64,000 nt of DNA from JACOMS01 sp964352785 (GTDB lineage Bacteria > Pseudomonadota > Alphaproteobacteria > Caulobacterales > Maricaulaceae): positions 62,001-126,000 of the forward strand of contig CAYGTI010000002.1 in assembly GCA_964352785.1 (NCBI GenBank), in the 5' to 3' direction. The notes under the pieces are model-generated. The model saw only the letters and a program-made list of their open reading frames with translations, made no database searches and was not told the DNA's origin. Position numbers and translations under genes: made by a program. The stretch's first letter is position 1, and every line of letters begins with the position of its first letter. Shown in pieces: positions 34,130 to 41,767 of the stretch.

Positions 34130-35402
34130 TCACGCGGCGGTCTATGCGGGCCAGCTTTTACGTGACCTGAATTTAGACACACTGATTGATCAGATGTCTG
34201 ATCATCCGGCTATAAGCTGGCGGCGGTCCGGTTTGCTAGAGACGACAGGGCTCATGCTGCCGTTGCCACTGGCTAGTCATGTGGACGGGGTGTTGTTAGC
34301 GCTTAAAAGCCTCGCGCCAAACGTTAATTTACCTGCAAGTGGAGCCGTTCTGATGGGTGAGCGCGCAAGGTTGAGAAAAACGGTTCGCCAAGGACGGTTC
34401 TGCGCGGGCGGATATGGACGGCTACTGGACGCTAAAGATGGGCGTATTGCGCTCAATCTTGTGCGCGAGGATGATTGGGACTTAATCCCGGCGTGGCTTG
34501 AAGATTACGTAACCGATTGGGACGGGATCATTGAGGCCGTAAAGGGTAAAGAGGTCAATGTGTTGACTAGCCGCGCCGCCGAGCTGGGATTGGCAATTGC
34601 CGAAGACGTGTTACCGGAGCGGCCTACGTCATGGCTTGACGTGAAGCGGTTTGAGCGCGGTGATCTGGCGTCGTCCCCTCTGGTTGTTGACTTGTCTGGT
34701 CTTTGGGCCGGGCCGCTGGCGTCAAGTCTGTTGCAAACCTGCGGCGCGCGGGTCATTAAAGTCGAAGGGCCGCAGCGGCCCGATGGTATGCGCAATGGGC
34801 ATAAAGGCTTTTATGATCTGCTTAATGCAGGCAAAGACTGCGCGGCTTTTGATTTTAAAAATGCAGATGACCTCGCTTGTTTGAAACAACTTTTGCACAA
34901 AGCCGACATTGTGATCGAAGCCTCACGCCCTCGCGCGCTTCGCCAGCTTGGTGTTTTTGCTAAAGACTTTCTGACGGCGAGGCCCGGGAAAATTTGGGCG
35001 CGATTGACCGCTTATGGGCAGGGGCAAAACAGGATTGGGTTCGGCGATGATATCGGTATTTCTGCCGGACTAGCGACCATAATGGCGCGCGCGCACGGAC
35101 AGCCGTGTTTTGTCGGTGATGCCATTGCTGATCCTGTCAACGGGGTTCATTTGGCGCTTGCCATTTGGGCGATGCGCCTGCAGGGCGGCGGCGCGCTTAT
35201 TGATTTATCTATGGTCGATGTTTTGCGCTACGCTATGGGTGGTATTCTAGAGGTTGATATGCCTGATGATTTACCGAGCACCGCAAAAGCTTGGCAAGCT
35301 TTGGCAGATCAAGACGGTCAGCCGCTTTATGATTTGCGCTCTTTTGAGGGACGTATTGCGTCTTTAGGCGAGCATACAGCTAAAATAACGGCGAACTTAT
35401 GA
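34119..35402 (+). CDS. CaiB/BaiF CoA-transferase 2 with rearranged N-terminus
   Basis: The clear CoA-transferase domain begins near LSGLWAGPLASSLLQTCGARVIKVEGPQ and keeps a SMVDV block with Asp at the catalytic position. Before it lie about 180 residues whose GYGRLLDAKDGRIALNLVREDDWDLI and ELGLAIAEDV segments look like the C-terminal half of the same family. The order of parts thus resembles a circular permutation or a fusion of half domains. ATG at 34062 is also possible, but the TTG at 34119 overlaps the ligase stop by only 11 bases. The gene overlaps the amidohydrolase start by four bases. Confidence 0.78.
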   Translation: MQTDHAAVYAGQLLRDLNLDTLIDQMSDHPAISWRRSGLLETTGLMLPLPLASHVDGVLLALKSLAPNVNLPASGAVLMGERARLRKTVRQGRFCAGGYGRLLDAKDGRIALNLVREDDWDLIPAWLEDYVTDWDGIIEAVKGKEVNVLTSRAAELGLAIAEDVLPERPTSWLDVKRFERGDLASSPLVVDLSGLWAGPLASSLLQTCGARVIKVEGPQRPDGMRNGHKGFYDLLNAGKDCAAFDFKNADDLACLKQLLHKADIVIEASRPRALRQLGVFAKDFLTARPGKIWARLTAYGQGQNRIGFGDDIGISAGLATIMARAHGQPCFVGDAIADPVNGVHLALAIWAMRLQGGGALIDLSMVDVLRYAMGGILEVDMPDDLPSTAKAWQALADQDGQPLYDLRSFEGRIASLGEHTAKITANL

Positions 35403-36730
35403 TTATCCGAAACGCAGATGTTCAAGGCCGTTTGTGTGATGTCCGACTTGTGCACGGCGCTATCGTAGAGCTAGGCACCGATCTGAAAGGCGCTGACGGT
35501 ATTGATGCTGGCGGCTGCGCGCTTCTGCCGGGGCTGCATGATCATCATATTCACTTAAATGCGTCTGCCGCAGCCTTGAATTCTGTTAGGTGCGGCCCGC
35601 CTTTTGTGACAAATGAGGCAGAGCTGATCAAAGCTTTGCACCAACCCGGTGAAGGCGATCTGCGCGGCATTGGCTACCATCACAGCGTCGCCGGAGATAT
35701 TGACAGGGCGTGGCTTGACCAGTACGGGCCGCATCGTCCCGTGCGCATCCAGCACCGAGGCGGGCGTATGTGGGTGCTCAACAGTTTGGCGATGCAAGCC
35801 TTTGGCTTGTCATCATCTGACAATGGACGGTTGGTTGATGGAGATCATTTGCTGCCCACACCGAGCGCGTTTCCGGATTTGACTGCGCTTATCCGGCTTT
35901 TGCTGTCATACGGGATAACTGGCGTGACCGAAGTGACGCCGCGTAATGGCGTCTCGGAGTTATCTCATTATATGCAGCAAGCAAAACCGCTACGTTTATG
36001 TGTTATGGGTCGGGAAGAGCTAAGCGGTATAGATGATCCCATCATTGGGCCGCTTAAACTTCATTATCATGAGTATAATCTGCCGGGTCTGGAGGATTTA
36101 GCAGCGCAGGTGAAACGCGCGCATGACAACGGCCGGGCTGTCGCCGCGCATTGCGTCACGCGCGCGGAACTCATGCTTACGCTAGCGGCCATAGAGATGG
36201 CAGGCGTGCATCCCGGTGACCGAATTGAACATGCCGCCATAGCAGATGATGCGGCGATTGAGTGGATGTCAAAGCTAGGCGTTATTGTTGTTAGTCAGCC
36301 AAATTTTATTGCTGAACGCGCACAGGCTTATCTAGAAGACGTTGAGTCTCATGATCACAAGAACCTTTGGCGATTGGCGGCCTTTAAGCGAGCAGGGCTG
36401 CGATTGGCGGCGGGAAGCGATGCGCCTTTTGGCGATTCAAATCCGTGGGCGGCCATGGCGTCATCTTGCAAGCGTCCAGATGGGTTTGGGTCTGACGAAG
36501 TCTTAACCCCCGAAGAGGCGCTGGCGCTTTACACAAAACCTGCGCAAGATGCTGGCGCTGCGCCGCGCTGCATAGAGGTTGGACAAGCCGCTGATCTTTG
36601 CTTGATTGACCGATCATGGCGGCAGGCGCGAGAGGATTTGCGGGCAGTGAATGTATGCGCCGTGTGGATTGACGGGCATATTGTTTATGATGAAACGGCG
36701 TCAATCAAGCCCCACTCCAGTGCGGTCTGA
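35399..36730 (+). CDS. Amidohydrolase 3 family metal-dependent hydrolase
   Basis: The 443-residue protein has the metal-binding HxH in LLPGLHDHHIHLNASA, a His in AAHCVTRAEL, another in GDRIEHAAI and the catalytic Asp in AAGSDAPFGDSNPW, the complete set of the YtcJ-like amidohydrolase family. Such enzymes cleave amide, ester or cyclic bonds, or deaminate. It begins at the ATGA overlap with the CoA-transferase and is the last gene in the operon. Its 3' end overlaps the convergent crotonase gene by 46 bases. Confidence 0.85.
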   Translation: MIIRNADVQGRLCDVRLVHGAIVELGTDLKGADGIDAGGCALLPGLHDHHIHLNASAAALNSVRCGPPFVTNEAELIKALHQPGEGDLRGIGYHHSVAGDIDRAWLDQYGPHRPVRIQHRGGRMWVLNSLAMQAFGLSSSDNGRLVDGDHLLPTPSAFPDLTALIRLLLSYGITGVTEVTPRNGVSELSHYMQQAKPLRLCVMGREELSGIDDPIIGPLKLHYHEYNLPGLEDLAAQVKRAHDNGRAVAAHCVTRAELMLTLAAIEMAGVHPGDRIEHAAIADDAAIEWMSKLGVIVVSQPNFIAERAQAYLEDVESHDHKNLWRLAAFKRAGLRLAAGSDAPFGDSNPWAAMASSCKRPDGFGSDEVLTPEEALALYTKPAQDAGAAPRCIEVGQAADLCLIDRSWRQAREDLRAVNVCAVWIDGHIVYDETASIKPHSSAV

Positions 36731-37656
36731 GCGCGAATTTTTTCCATACTGAGTGCCATATAAGCTGTGCGGTGACGGCCAATGCGGCGGGGCAAGCTGG
36801 CCGTTCCTCCCGCACCTGGGATCAGCCCGTATTTAAGTTCTGGGAGTTGAAACCAAGCATGCGGCGATGCGGTGACGTGTGTTCCAAAGGCTGCGATTTC
36901 TGCGCCGGCGCCAATGGCTGCGCCGTTAACGTGGACGTGAACTCGGTTTGAGAGCCGCGCGAGCCGCCATGCCGGGAGGCGAAGGCTTCGTATCCAATGT
37001 GCCGCGGCGGGGTCAGAAACGAGTCCAAACTCTGCAACGTCTCCGCCTATTGAAAATGCGCTCCCGTTTCCGGTTAGCGTGATTGTGTTTATGGCTGTGT
37101 CCATAAGCGCTAAGTCGAGCGTTTCACAGAGCGCGTCCCGCAAGCTGACGTCAATCGCATTATGGACCTCTGGCCGGTTGAGCGTCAGCGATAGTGTATG
37201 GCCGTTTCTATGAGAGATTAAGTGCGTATCAGAGAGGGACGAAATCTCAGGCCGTTTATAGGTTGCCAGCCATTCATGAAATTCTGAGCCATTTTGCAAC
37301 GCGGCATAGGCAAAACTCTCTGTGGTCAGAGCGTCCTCAATTGGTAAGTTTTCCGATAGGCGTAAAAGTTGAACCAAGGCCATGGCCGCAAAAGGTGTTC
37401 TTTTAATGTTTTTTGAAATCGTACGAAGCTTGAGGCTATTATCCAATATGACATCAACACAGGCCGTGTCTTCAATATGACCAATAGCAATGACTGGGCA
37501 GGGCAAATTTTTGAGCCACGCGGCGACAGGCGGGGCGATGGATTTTGTGCCTTCAAAGGCTAGAAAATTATGTTCCGTATTCGGGCCGAACATAGCGCGG
37601 TCCATATCGCTCATAGCCATGGAGCGAACATCATCATATGAAAAGAGCGTCGACAT
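36685..37656 (-). CDS. Enoyl-CoA hydratase/isomerase family protein, with extra N-terminal half
   Basis: The C-terminal 190 residues are a crotonase domain (HTLSLTLNRPEVHNAIDVSL, FSIGGDVAEFG, and IGAGAEIAAFGTHVTASP) with the usual oxyanion-hole glycines. The N-terminal 130 residues end in FAYAALQNGSEFHEWLATYKRP, which looks like the C-terminus of another crotonase. At 323 residues it is therefore longer than the normal 260 and may be a partial tandem. It is divergent from tetR and convergent with the amidohydrolase. It probably hydrates or isomerises a pathway enoyl-CoA. Confidence 0.82.
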   Translation of the reverse strand: MSTLFSYDDVRSMAMSDMDRAMFGPNTEHNFLAFEGTKSIAPPVAAWLKNLPCPVIAIGHIEDTACVDVILDNSLKLRTISKNIKRTPFAAMALVQLLRLSENLPIEDALTTESFAYAALQNGSEFHEWLATYKRPEISSLSDTHLISHRNGHTLSLTLNRPEVHNAIDVSLRDALCETLDLALMDTAINTITLTGNGSAFSIGGDVAEFGLVSDPAAAHWIRSLRLPAWRLARLSNRVHVHVNGAAIGAGAEIAAFGTHVTASPHAWFQLPELKYGLIPGAGGTASLPRRIGRHRTAYMALSMEKIRAQTALEWGLIDAVSS

Positions 37657-37688
37657 GGTGTGAATCCTTACTGATTTTAATCACTATG

Positions 37689-37716
37689 AGCCCTTTTACG
37701 ATTGACTTAAAGGGCT
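37689..37716. repeat. Inverted repeat in the tetR promoter region
   Basis: AGCCCTTT / AAAGGGCT, perfect 8-bp arms 12 bases apart, overlaps the TTGACT box of the tetR promoter. It may be a second binding site or a coincidence. Confidence 0.4.
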
Positions 37717-37730
37717 GCTTAAGTGAATAT
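37702..37730 (+). promoter_or_regulatory. Candidate tetR promoter
   Basis: TTGACT at 37702-37707 and GAATAT at 37725-37730 have a 17-base spacer. The operator begins at the last base of the -10-like box. The box is a weak match, but the same TTGACT plus operator layout is seen at 28211-28254. Confidence 0.5.
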
Positions 37731-37746
37731 CCGAACAACGTTCGGA
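37730..37746. promoter_or_regulatory. TetR-type operator, site 2
   Basis: TCCGAAC-AAC-GTTCGGA is a perfect 17-bp inverted repeat with a 3-base centre, ending one base before the tetR ATG at 37748. It is nearly identical to the repeat at 28238-28254. It likely gives autoregulation and control of the divergent crotonase gene. Confidence 0.8.
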
Positions 37747-37747
37747 A

Positions 37748-38449
37748 ATGTATTTTATGAAGCCCAGTAACGCTCAAGTACCGAGTAAATCCACGACGTA
37801 CGGTCGCCCGCGTCTGTTGACGCATGATGAAATATTAGAAGGTGCTGTTGAGCTGGGTCTTGAAAAACTGACGATGAAGAAACTCGCGATGCACCTGAAT
37901 GTGGGCACAGCGACGCTGTATCAATATTTTGATAGCCGCAAGTCTTTGATGCGGGCTGCGGCTGTTTACTCGTTGTCCGATGTGCCTTTGCCCGTTGATA
38001 CGGGTCAGCATTGGTCAGTGCTTGCCCGTGAATATGTTGAAATGCTGCAAAACCTGCTCGCGGAAAACCCGTCTTACATTCACAGCAATCAACATACGGA
38101 ATATGGTTTTGAGGTTCATTTTAAGCTCATTGAGCGGTTCTTGAAAGCGATGGAACCGCGCGGCTTTGATGCCAAAGCCGGCACCGAGTTATTTAATATT
38201 ATTGGTATGGCCGCATTTGGCGGCGCGATTGAAATTGTGCGGCAACGCGAATTTGAATTTCAAGATGAGACGATGGACATCGTCGCCCGCCGCCAGTTTG
38301 GGCGTTTGGATAAATCAGAATTTCCACTCATGTCGCAAAGCCTGTCGGTCTTTACACAATCACCAAAAGAGAAAGTCGATGCGCTGCTTGCGCTCGTTTT
38401 CCGCTCGATTGCTGCGTCTCGCGGCGAGCCAGAAACCGTTTTAAATTAG
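37748..38449 (+). CDS. TetR-family transcriptional regulator
   Basis: The 233-residue protein has a TetR DNA-binding domain, residues about 20-70 (HDEILEGAVELGLEKLTMKKLAMHLNVGTATLYQYFDSRKSLM), and a long helical ligand-binding C-terminus. ATG at 37757 is also possible. A perfect inverted repeat abuts the start, and a copy lies 9.5 kb upstream in front of the CoA-transferase operon, so it probably represses both until a pathway intermediate, perhaps a CoA ester, binds. It heads the run tetR-P450-Rieske-SDR-propeller, all on one strand. Confidence 0.92.
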   Translation: MYFMKPSNAQVPSKSTTYGRPRLLTHDEILEGAVELGLEKLTMKKLAMHLNVGTATLYQYFDSRKSLMRAAAVYSLSDVPLPVDTGQHWSVLAREYVEMLQNLLAENPSYIHSNQHTEYGFEVHFKLIERFLKAMEPRGFDAKAGTELFNIIGMAAFGGAIEIVRQREFEFQDETMDIVARRQFGRLDKSEFPLMSQSLSVFTQSPKEKVDALLALVFRSIAASRGEPETVLN

Positions 38450-38460
38450 GGGTAAATATT

Positions 38461-39861
38461 ATGGCCGCTGAACTCGATACACAACCCAAACTTGGAAAAA
38501 TTCCAAATGTTAAAGGCATTCCATTTGTCGGCAATACGCTTGAAATGGCGAAAGACCCGGCAGCGTTTTTTGTAAGGGCTTACCGCGATTACGGCCCCGT
38601 ATATCAGGTGAACGTGTTTGGCCGTAAGCAGTATGTTATTGCTGGCGTTGAAGCGGCAAAGTTAATGTCGACAAAAAAGGGGAGAGATAGTCTTCGCTCT
38701 AAAGAATTTTGGCAAGATTTCGTTGATCATTACGGCGCGTCAAAATCTTTGACTCAGATTGATGGGGAGGATCACCGAAAACTGCGGGGGATTATGCGTG
38801 CTGGTTTCTCACGCGAGGCCGTAGAGGGCCGCTACCACGAACTTGCCGCTATTTCAGATGATGCAATAGCGCGCGATTGGAAAGTAGGCACGTCTGTGCC
38901 TGTGGTTGAAAGCTTTCAATATATGATTGTTCAGATCATTGGCGAGATTATGAGCGGTCATGCTCCGCTCGAATATGTGAAAGATATCCGAACCAACATC
39001 TTGTTTTTGCTCAATGTTCTTGTCGCACGTGTTCGACCAAAGGTCATGATGAAATCGCCCAAGTTTAAAAAAGCCAGCGCCCGGGTGGACGAGCTGGGCC
39101 GCGATATGATCAAAGAATTTAAAGCTCATGCTGAAAATGGAACGCTGCCAAAAAATCTCTTGGGCGATGTGATGCAAGCACATTTGGATCATCCTGACCT
39201 AGTCCAAGAACGTGACTTGGCGATGCTACTAACCGGGCCCTATGTGGCGGGACTTGATACGGTGGCTAACACGGTTGCCGCATGCACCTATGGTATTTTG
39301 AAAACCCCTGGTGTTCTAGAAAAAGTCCAAACCGAGGCTGATGAGCTTTATGCTAAAGGTACGGTGACTTCTGAAGACGTGCGCGGATTAACTTATATTC
39401 AAGGCTGTATCAAAGAAGCCATGCGTCTCTGGCCGATTGCTGTAGCGCAAATGCGCACGACGACATGCGATATGGAGTTTGAAGGGCATATTATTCCCGA
39501 AGGTGAAATGATTTTTATCGGCACATCCGTACCGCACTTCATGGAAGAATATTTCCCGGATCCGTTCAAATATGACCCGGAGCGTTATTCCGAGGAGCGC
39601 CGCGAGCATATGCAGCCCGGCGCCTACGCGCCGTTTGGGCGCGGGCCGCATACATGCTTGGGGCAAAACCTAGCCGAAGTCTTGATGGGTGTGATTATGT
39701 CCCGCCTGTTCCACCGCTTGGATTTATCTCTCGATCCACCCGGATACACCCTAAAGACAAAATCGGCACCAACACCCGGTCCGGCTATGTCGTTCAAAGT
39801 TAAAATTGTGGGCGAAAGACGCCCCGCCGAAACTCTCACCCCAGAAGTTACAGAAGCATAG
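38461..39861 (+). CDS. Cytochrome P450
   Basis: The 466-residue soluble P450 has the I-helix AGLDTVANT with its conserved Thr, the K-helix EAMRLWP (ExxR), and the haem loop FGRGPHTCLGQNLAE with the Cys thiolate ligand. It inserts oxygen into C-H bonds using electrons from a ferredoxin, and the adrenodoxin-type ferredoxin at 27867 is the natural donor candidate. No membrane anchor is visible. A TAGGGGTAAA ribosome site precedes the ATG. The CYP family cannot be assigned by eye; steroid- or fatty-acid-like substrates are both possible. Confidence 0.94.
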   Translation: MAAELDTQPKLGKIPNVKGIPFVGNTLEMAKDPAAFFVRAYRDYGPVYQVNVFGRKQYVIAGVEAAKLMSTKKGRDSLRSKEFWQDFVDHYGASKSLTQIDGEDHRKLRGIMRAGFSREAVEGRYHELAAISDDAIARDWKVGTSVPVVESFQYMIVQIIGEIMSGHAPLEYVKDIRTNILFLLNVLVARVRPKVMMKSPKFKKASARVDELGRDMIKEFKAHAENGTLPKNLLGDVMQAHLDHPDLVQERDLAMLLTGPYVAGLDTVANTVAACTYGILKTPGVLEKVQTEADELYAKGTVTSEDVRGLTYIQGCIKEAMRLWPIAVAQMRTTTCDMEFEGHIIPEGEMIFIGTSVPHFMEEYFPDPFKYDPERYSEERREHMQPGAYAPFGRGPHTCLGQNLAEVLMGVIMSRLFHRLDLSLDPPGYTLKTKSAPTPGPAMSFKVKIVGERRPAETLTPEVTEA

Positions 39862-39870
39862 GAGACCATT

Positions 39871-40893
39871 ATGAATGCCCCGTTTAACAAAGATCATATC
39901 CAAACCGGAGACGAGTTGGAACGCTGTCCGTTTCCCATTCCTCTCGGATGGTACAACGTCTCGTTTTCACATGAGCTCAAGACAGGCGAGATCAAAACTG
40001 AACGCGTGTTTGGCAAAGACTGGGTTCTGTTTCGCGGTGAGGACGGTTCTGTCGGTATGACCGACCCATTTTGTCCGCATCTTGGTGCACATTTAGGCAA
40101 AGGCGGAGTCGTTGTTGGCAATAATATCCGGTGTCCGTTTCACCATTGGGAATATGACAGCAAAGGCTGGTGCAAAAAAATACCCTACGGCAAAGTTATG
40201 CCCGGCGTGGCCCGTAAAAAACCAATTTTAAAAGCGCTGCCTGTCGAAGAGAAATACGGCATGATTTGGGCGTGGTATCACCCCAAAGATGAACCGCCCA
40301 TGTGGGACCTTCCGACTGTTCCTGAAATGGAAGATCCGGACGGTCATGTCGATGTTAGGTATCACATGTGGGATATCGGAACATGTATTCAGGAAATGGG
40401 CGAAAACTCTGTAGATACGCCGCATTTGAAGTTTTTGCACGGCGCGCCGATTATCCCAAGCGTAGATGCGCGCTCCGATGGGCACATTTGGCATTTTGAT
40501 ATCATGGAAGGCTACATTGTTGGAGAAAGTCATGGCCCTGGCTTGCCGATCACGCGCCATAACAAAGATGGCGTCTCGATGTTGATGTTTGCTACGCCAG
40601 CTCCGACAGACGCGGAAATGTCGCGTGTACGAATGGCCTTCACGTGGAAGAAATATCCAGAAGGCTCCAAAGAAGCTGTTTTGGCGGAGCATCTCTATAA
40701 ACACTCCATCGGTGAGGCTGAGGGCGAAGAGTCCGCTGGGTTTGAATCCGTTGATTTGATTGTCTGGGATAATAAGAAATATCGACCGAACCCGCTGCTT
40801 TGTGATGGTGACGGACCTATTCTCAAATGGCGGCAATATTTCAAACAGTTCTACGTTGATCTTGACGAGTCTAACCCTGCGATTGCCAGTTAA
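39871..40893 (+). CDS. Rieske oxygenase 1, KshA-like
   Basis: The Rieske cluster ligands are Cys68-Pro-His70 and Cys88-x2-His91, and the mononuclear iron region is ENSVDTPHLKFLH with Asn179/Asp182/His185/His190. The overall layout and the C-terminal KWRQYFKQFY ending resemble 3-ketosteroid-9-alpha-hydroxylase (KshA) and the DAF-36/Neverland group, single-component-type alpha subunits acting on sterols. It lies after the P450 in the TetR block. The specific substrate cannot be read from sequence, and no reductase is adjacent. Confidence 0.9.
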   Translation: MNAPFNKDHIQTGDELERCPFPIPLGWYNVSFSHELKTGEIKTERVFGKDWVLFRGEDGSVGMTDPFCPHLGAHLGKGGVVVGNNIRCPFHHWEYDSKGWCKKIPYGKVMPGVARKKPILKALPVEEKYGMIWAWYHPKDEPPMWDLPTVPEMEDPDGHVDVRYHMWDIGTCIQEMGENSVDTPHLKFLHGAPIIPSVDARSDGHIWHFDIMEGYIVGESHGPGLPITRHNKDGVSMLMFATPAPTDAEMSRVRMAFTWKKYPEGSKEAVLAEHLYKHSIGEAEGEESAGFESVDLIVWDNKKYRPNPLLCDGDGPILKWRQYFKQFYVDLDESNPAIAS

Positions 40894-41684
40894 TGTCGGG
40901 GCGTTTAGACGGTAAAGTCGCAATCATCACCGGCGCGGCTCAAGGCATGGGTGCAGCAACCGCGCGGCTATTTGCGGCAGAGGGCGCAAATGTTGTTTTG
41001 GGTGATGTAAATGCAGAGAAGGGCGAAGCGGTTGCCGCGGAAATTGGCGGTGCAGCCATGTTTCACAAAATCGATGTGTCTGCTGATGCGGATTGGGCGG
41101 CTCTGATTAAGGCGTCGGTCAGCAAATTTGGTACTATAGATATTCTAGTTAACAATGCCGGGCTCGTACACTTTACGCCGATTGAGCATTTCAACCCTGC
41201 GGACGCGGATAGAATTTTAGGCGTTAATACAGTTGGGCCAATGCTTGGCGCAAAACATGTCGCGCCCATAATGAAAGCGGCGGGCAAAGGGTCAATTGTT
41301 AACATTAGCTCGGTTGATGGCCTTCGAGGCTGTAATGGTTTGACACTTTACACGGCCAGTAAATGGGCGCTTCGCGGCCTGACTAAATCATTGGCTTATG
41401 AGCTAGGAACTTCAGGCATTCGCGTTAACTCCATCCATCCGGGCGGTGTAAACACGCCGATGGGGAACTCTCGCGATCTTCCGCCAGATCAACTCGCCGC
41501 CGCTTTTCGCCGTGTACCGATGCAGCGCATTGGTGAGCCTGAAGAAATTGCTCAAGCGTCTCTCTTTATTGCAAGCGACGAAGCTAGCTACATTACGGGC
41601 GCGGAACTGGCGGTTGATGGCGGATGGGGCGCTGGTTATTATCAGCCCGTTTTACCCGGATCGCCAGAAGGTTTGCCGCCTTAA
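40893..41684 (+). CDS. SDR oxidoreductase (3-alpha/20-beta-HSD-like group)
   Basis: The 263-residue classical SDR has TGAAQGMGAAT, NNAG, Ser in NISSVDG, and YTASK. The N-terminal GKVAIITGAAQGMG and the C-terminal ITGAELAVDGGWGAGY pattern recall 3-alpha/20-beta-hydroxysteroid dehydrogenases, though that subgroup is broad. Its ATG overlaps the stop of the Rieske gene by one base, so the oxygenase and the dehydrogenase are made together, as expected when a newly formed alcohol is oxidised next. Confidence 0.88.
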   Translation: MSGRLDGKVAIITGAAQGMGAATARLFAAEGANVVLGDVNAEKGEAVAAEIGGAAMFHKIDVSADADWAALIKASVSKFGTIDILVNNAGLVHFTPIEHFNPADADRILGVNTVGPMLGAKHVAPIMKAAGKGSIVNISSVDGLRGCNGLTLYTASKWALRGLTKSLAYELGTSGIRVNSIHPGGVNTPMGNSRDLPPDQLAAAFRRVPMQRIGEPEEIAQASLFIASDEASYITGAELAVDGGWGAGYYQPVLPGSPEGLPP

Positions 41685-41767
41685 GTCACTTTGCATTTTA
41701 ATGAACTGACTGTGCCAGAAGCAAATTAAAACATCATGCTGCGCGCTTTTTTATAGGGGATGCGGAA

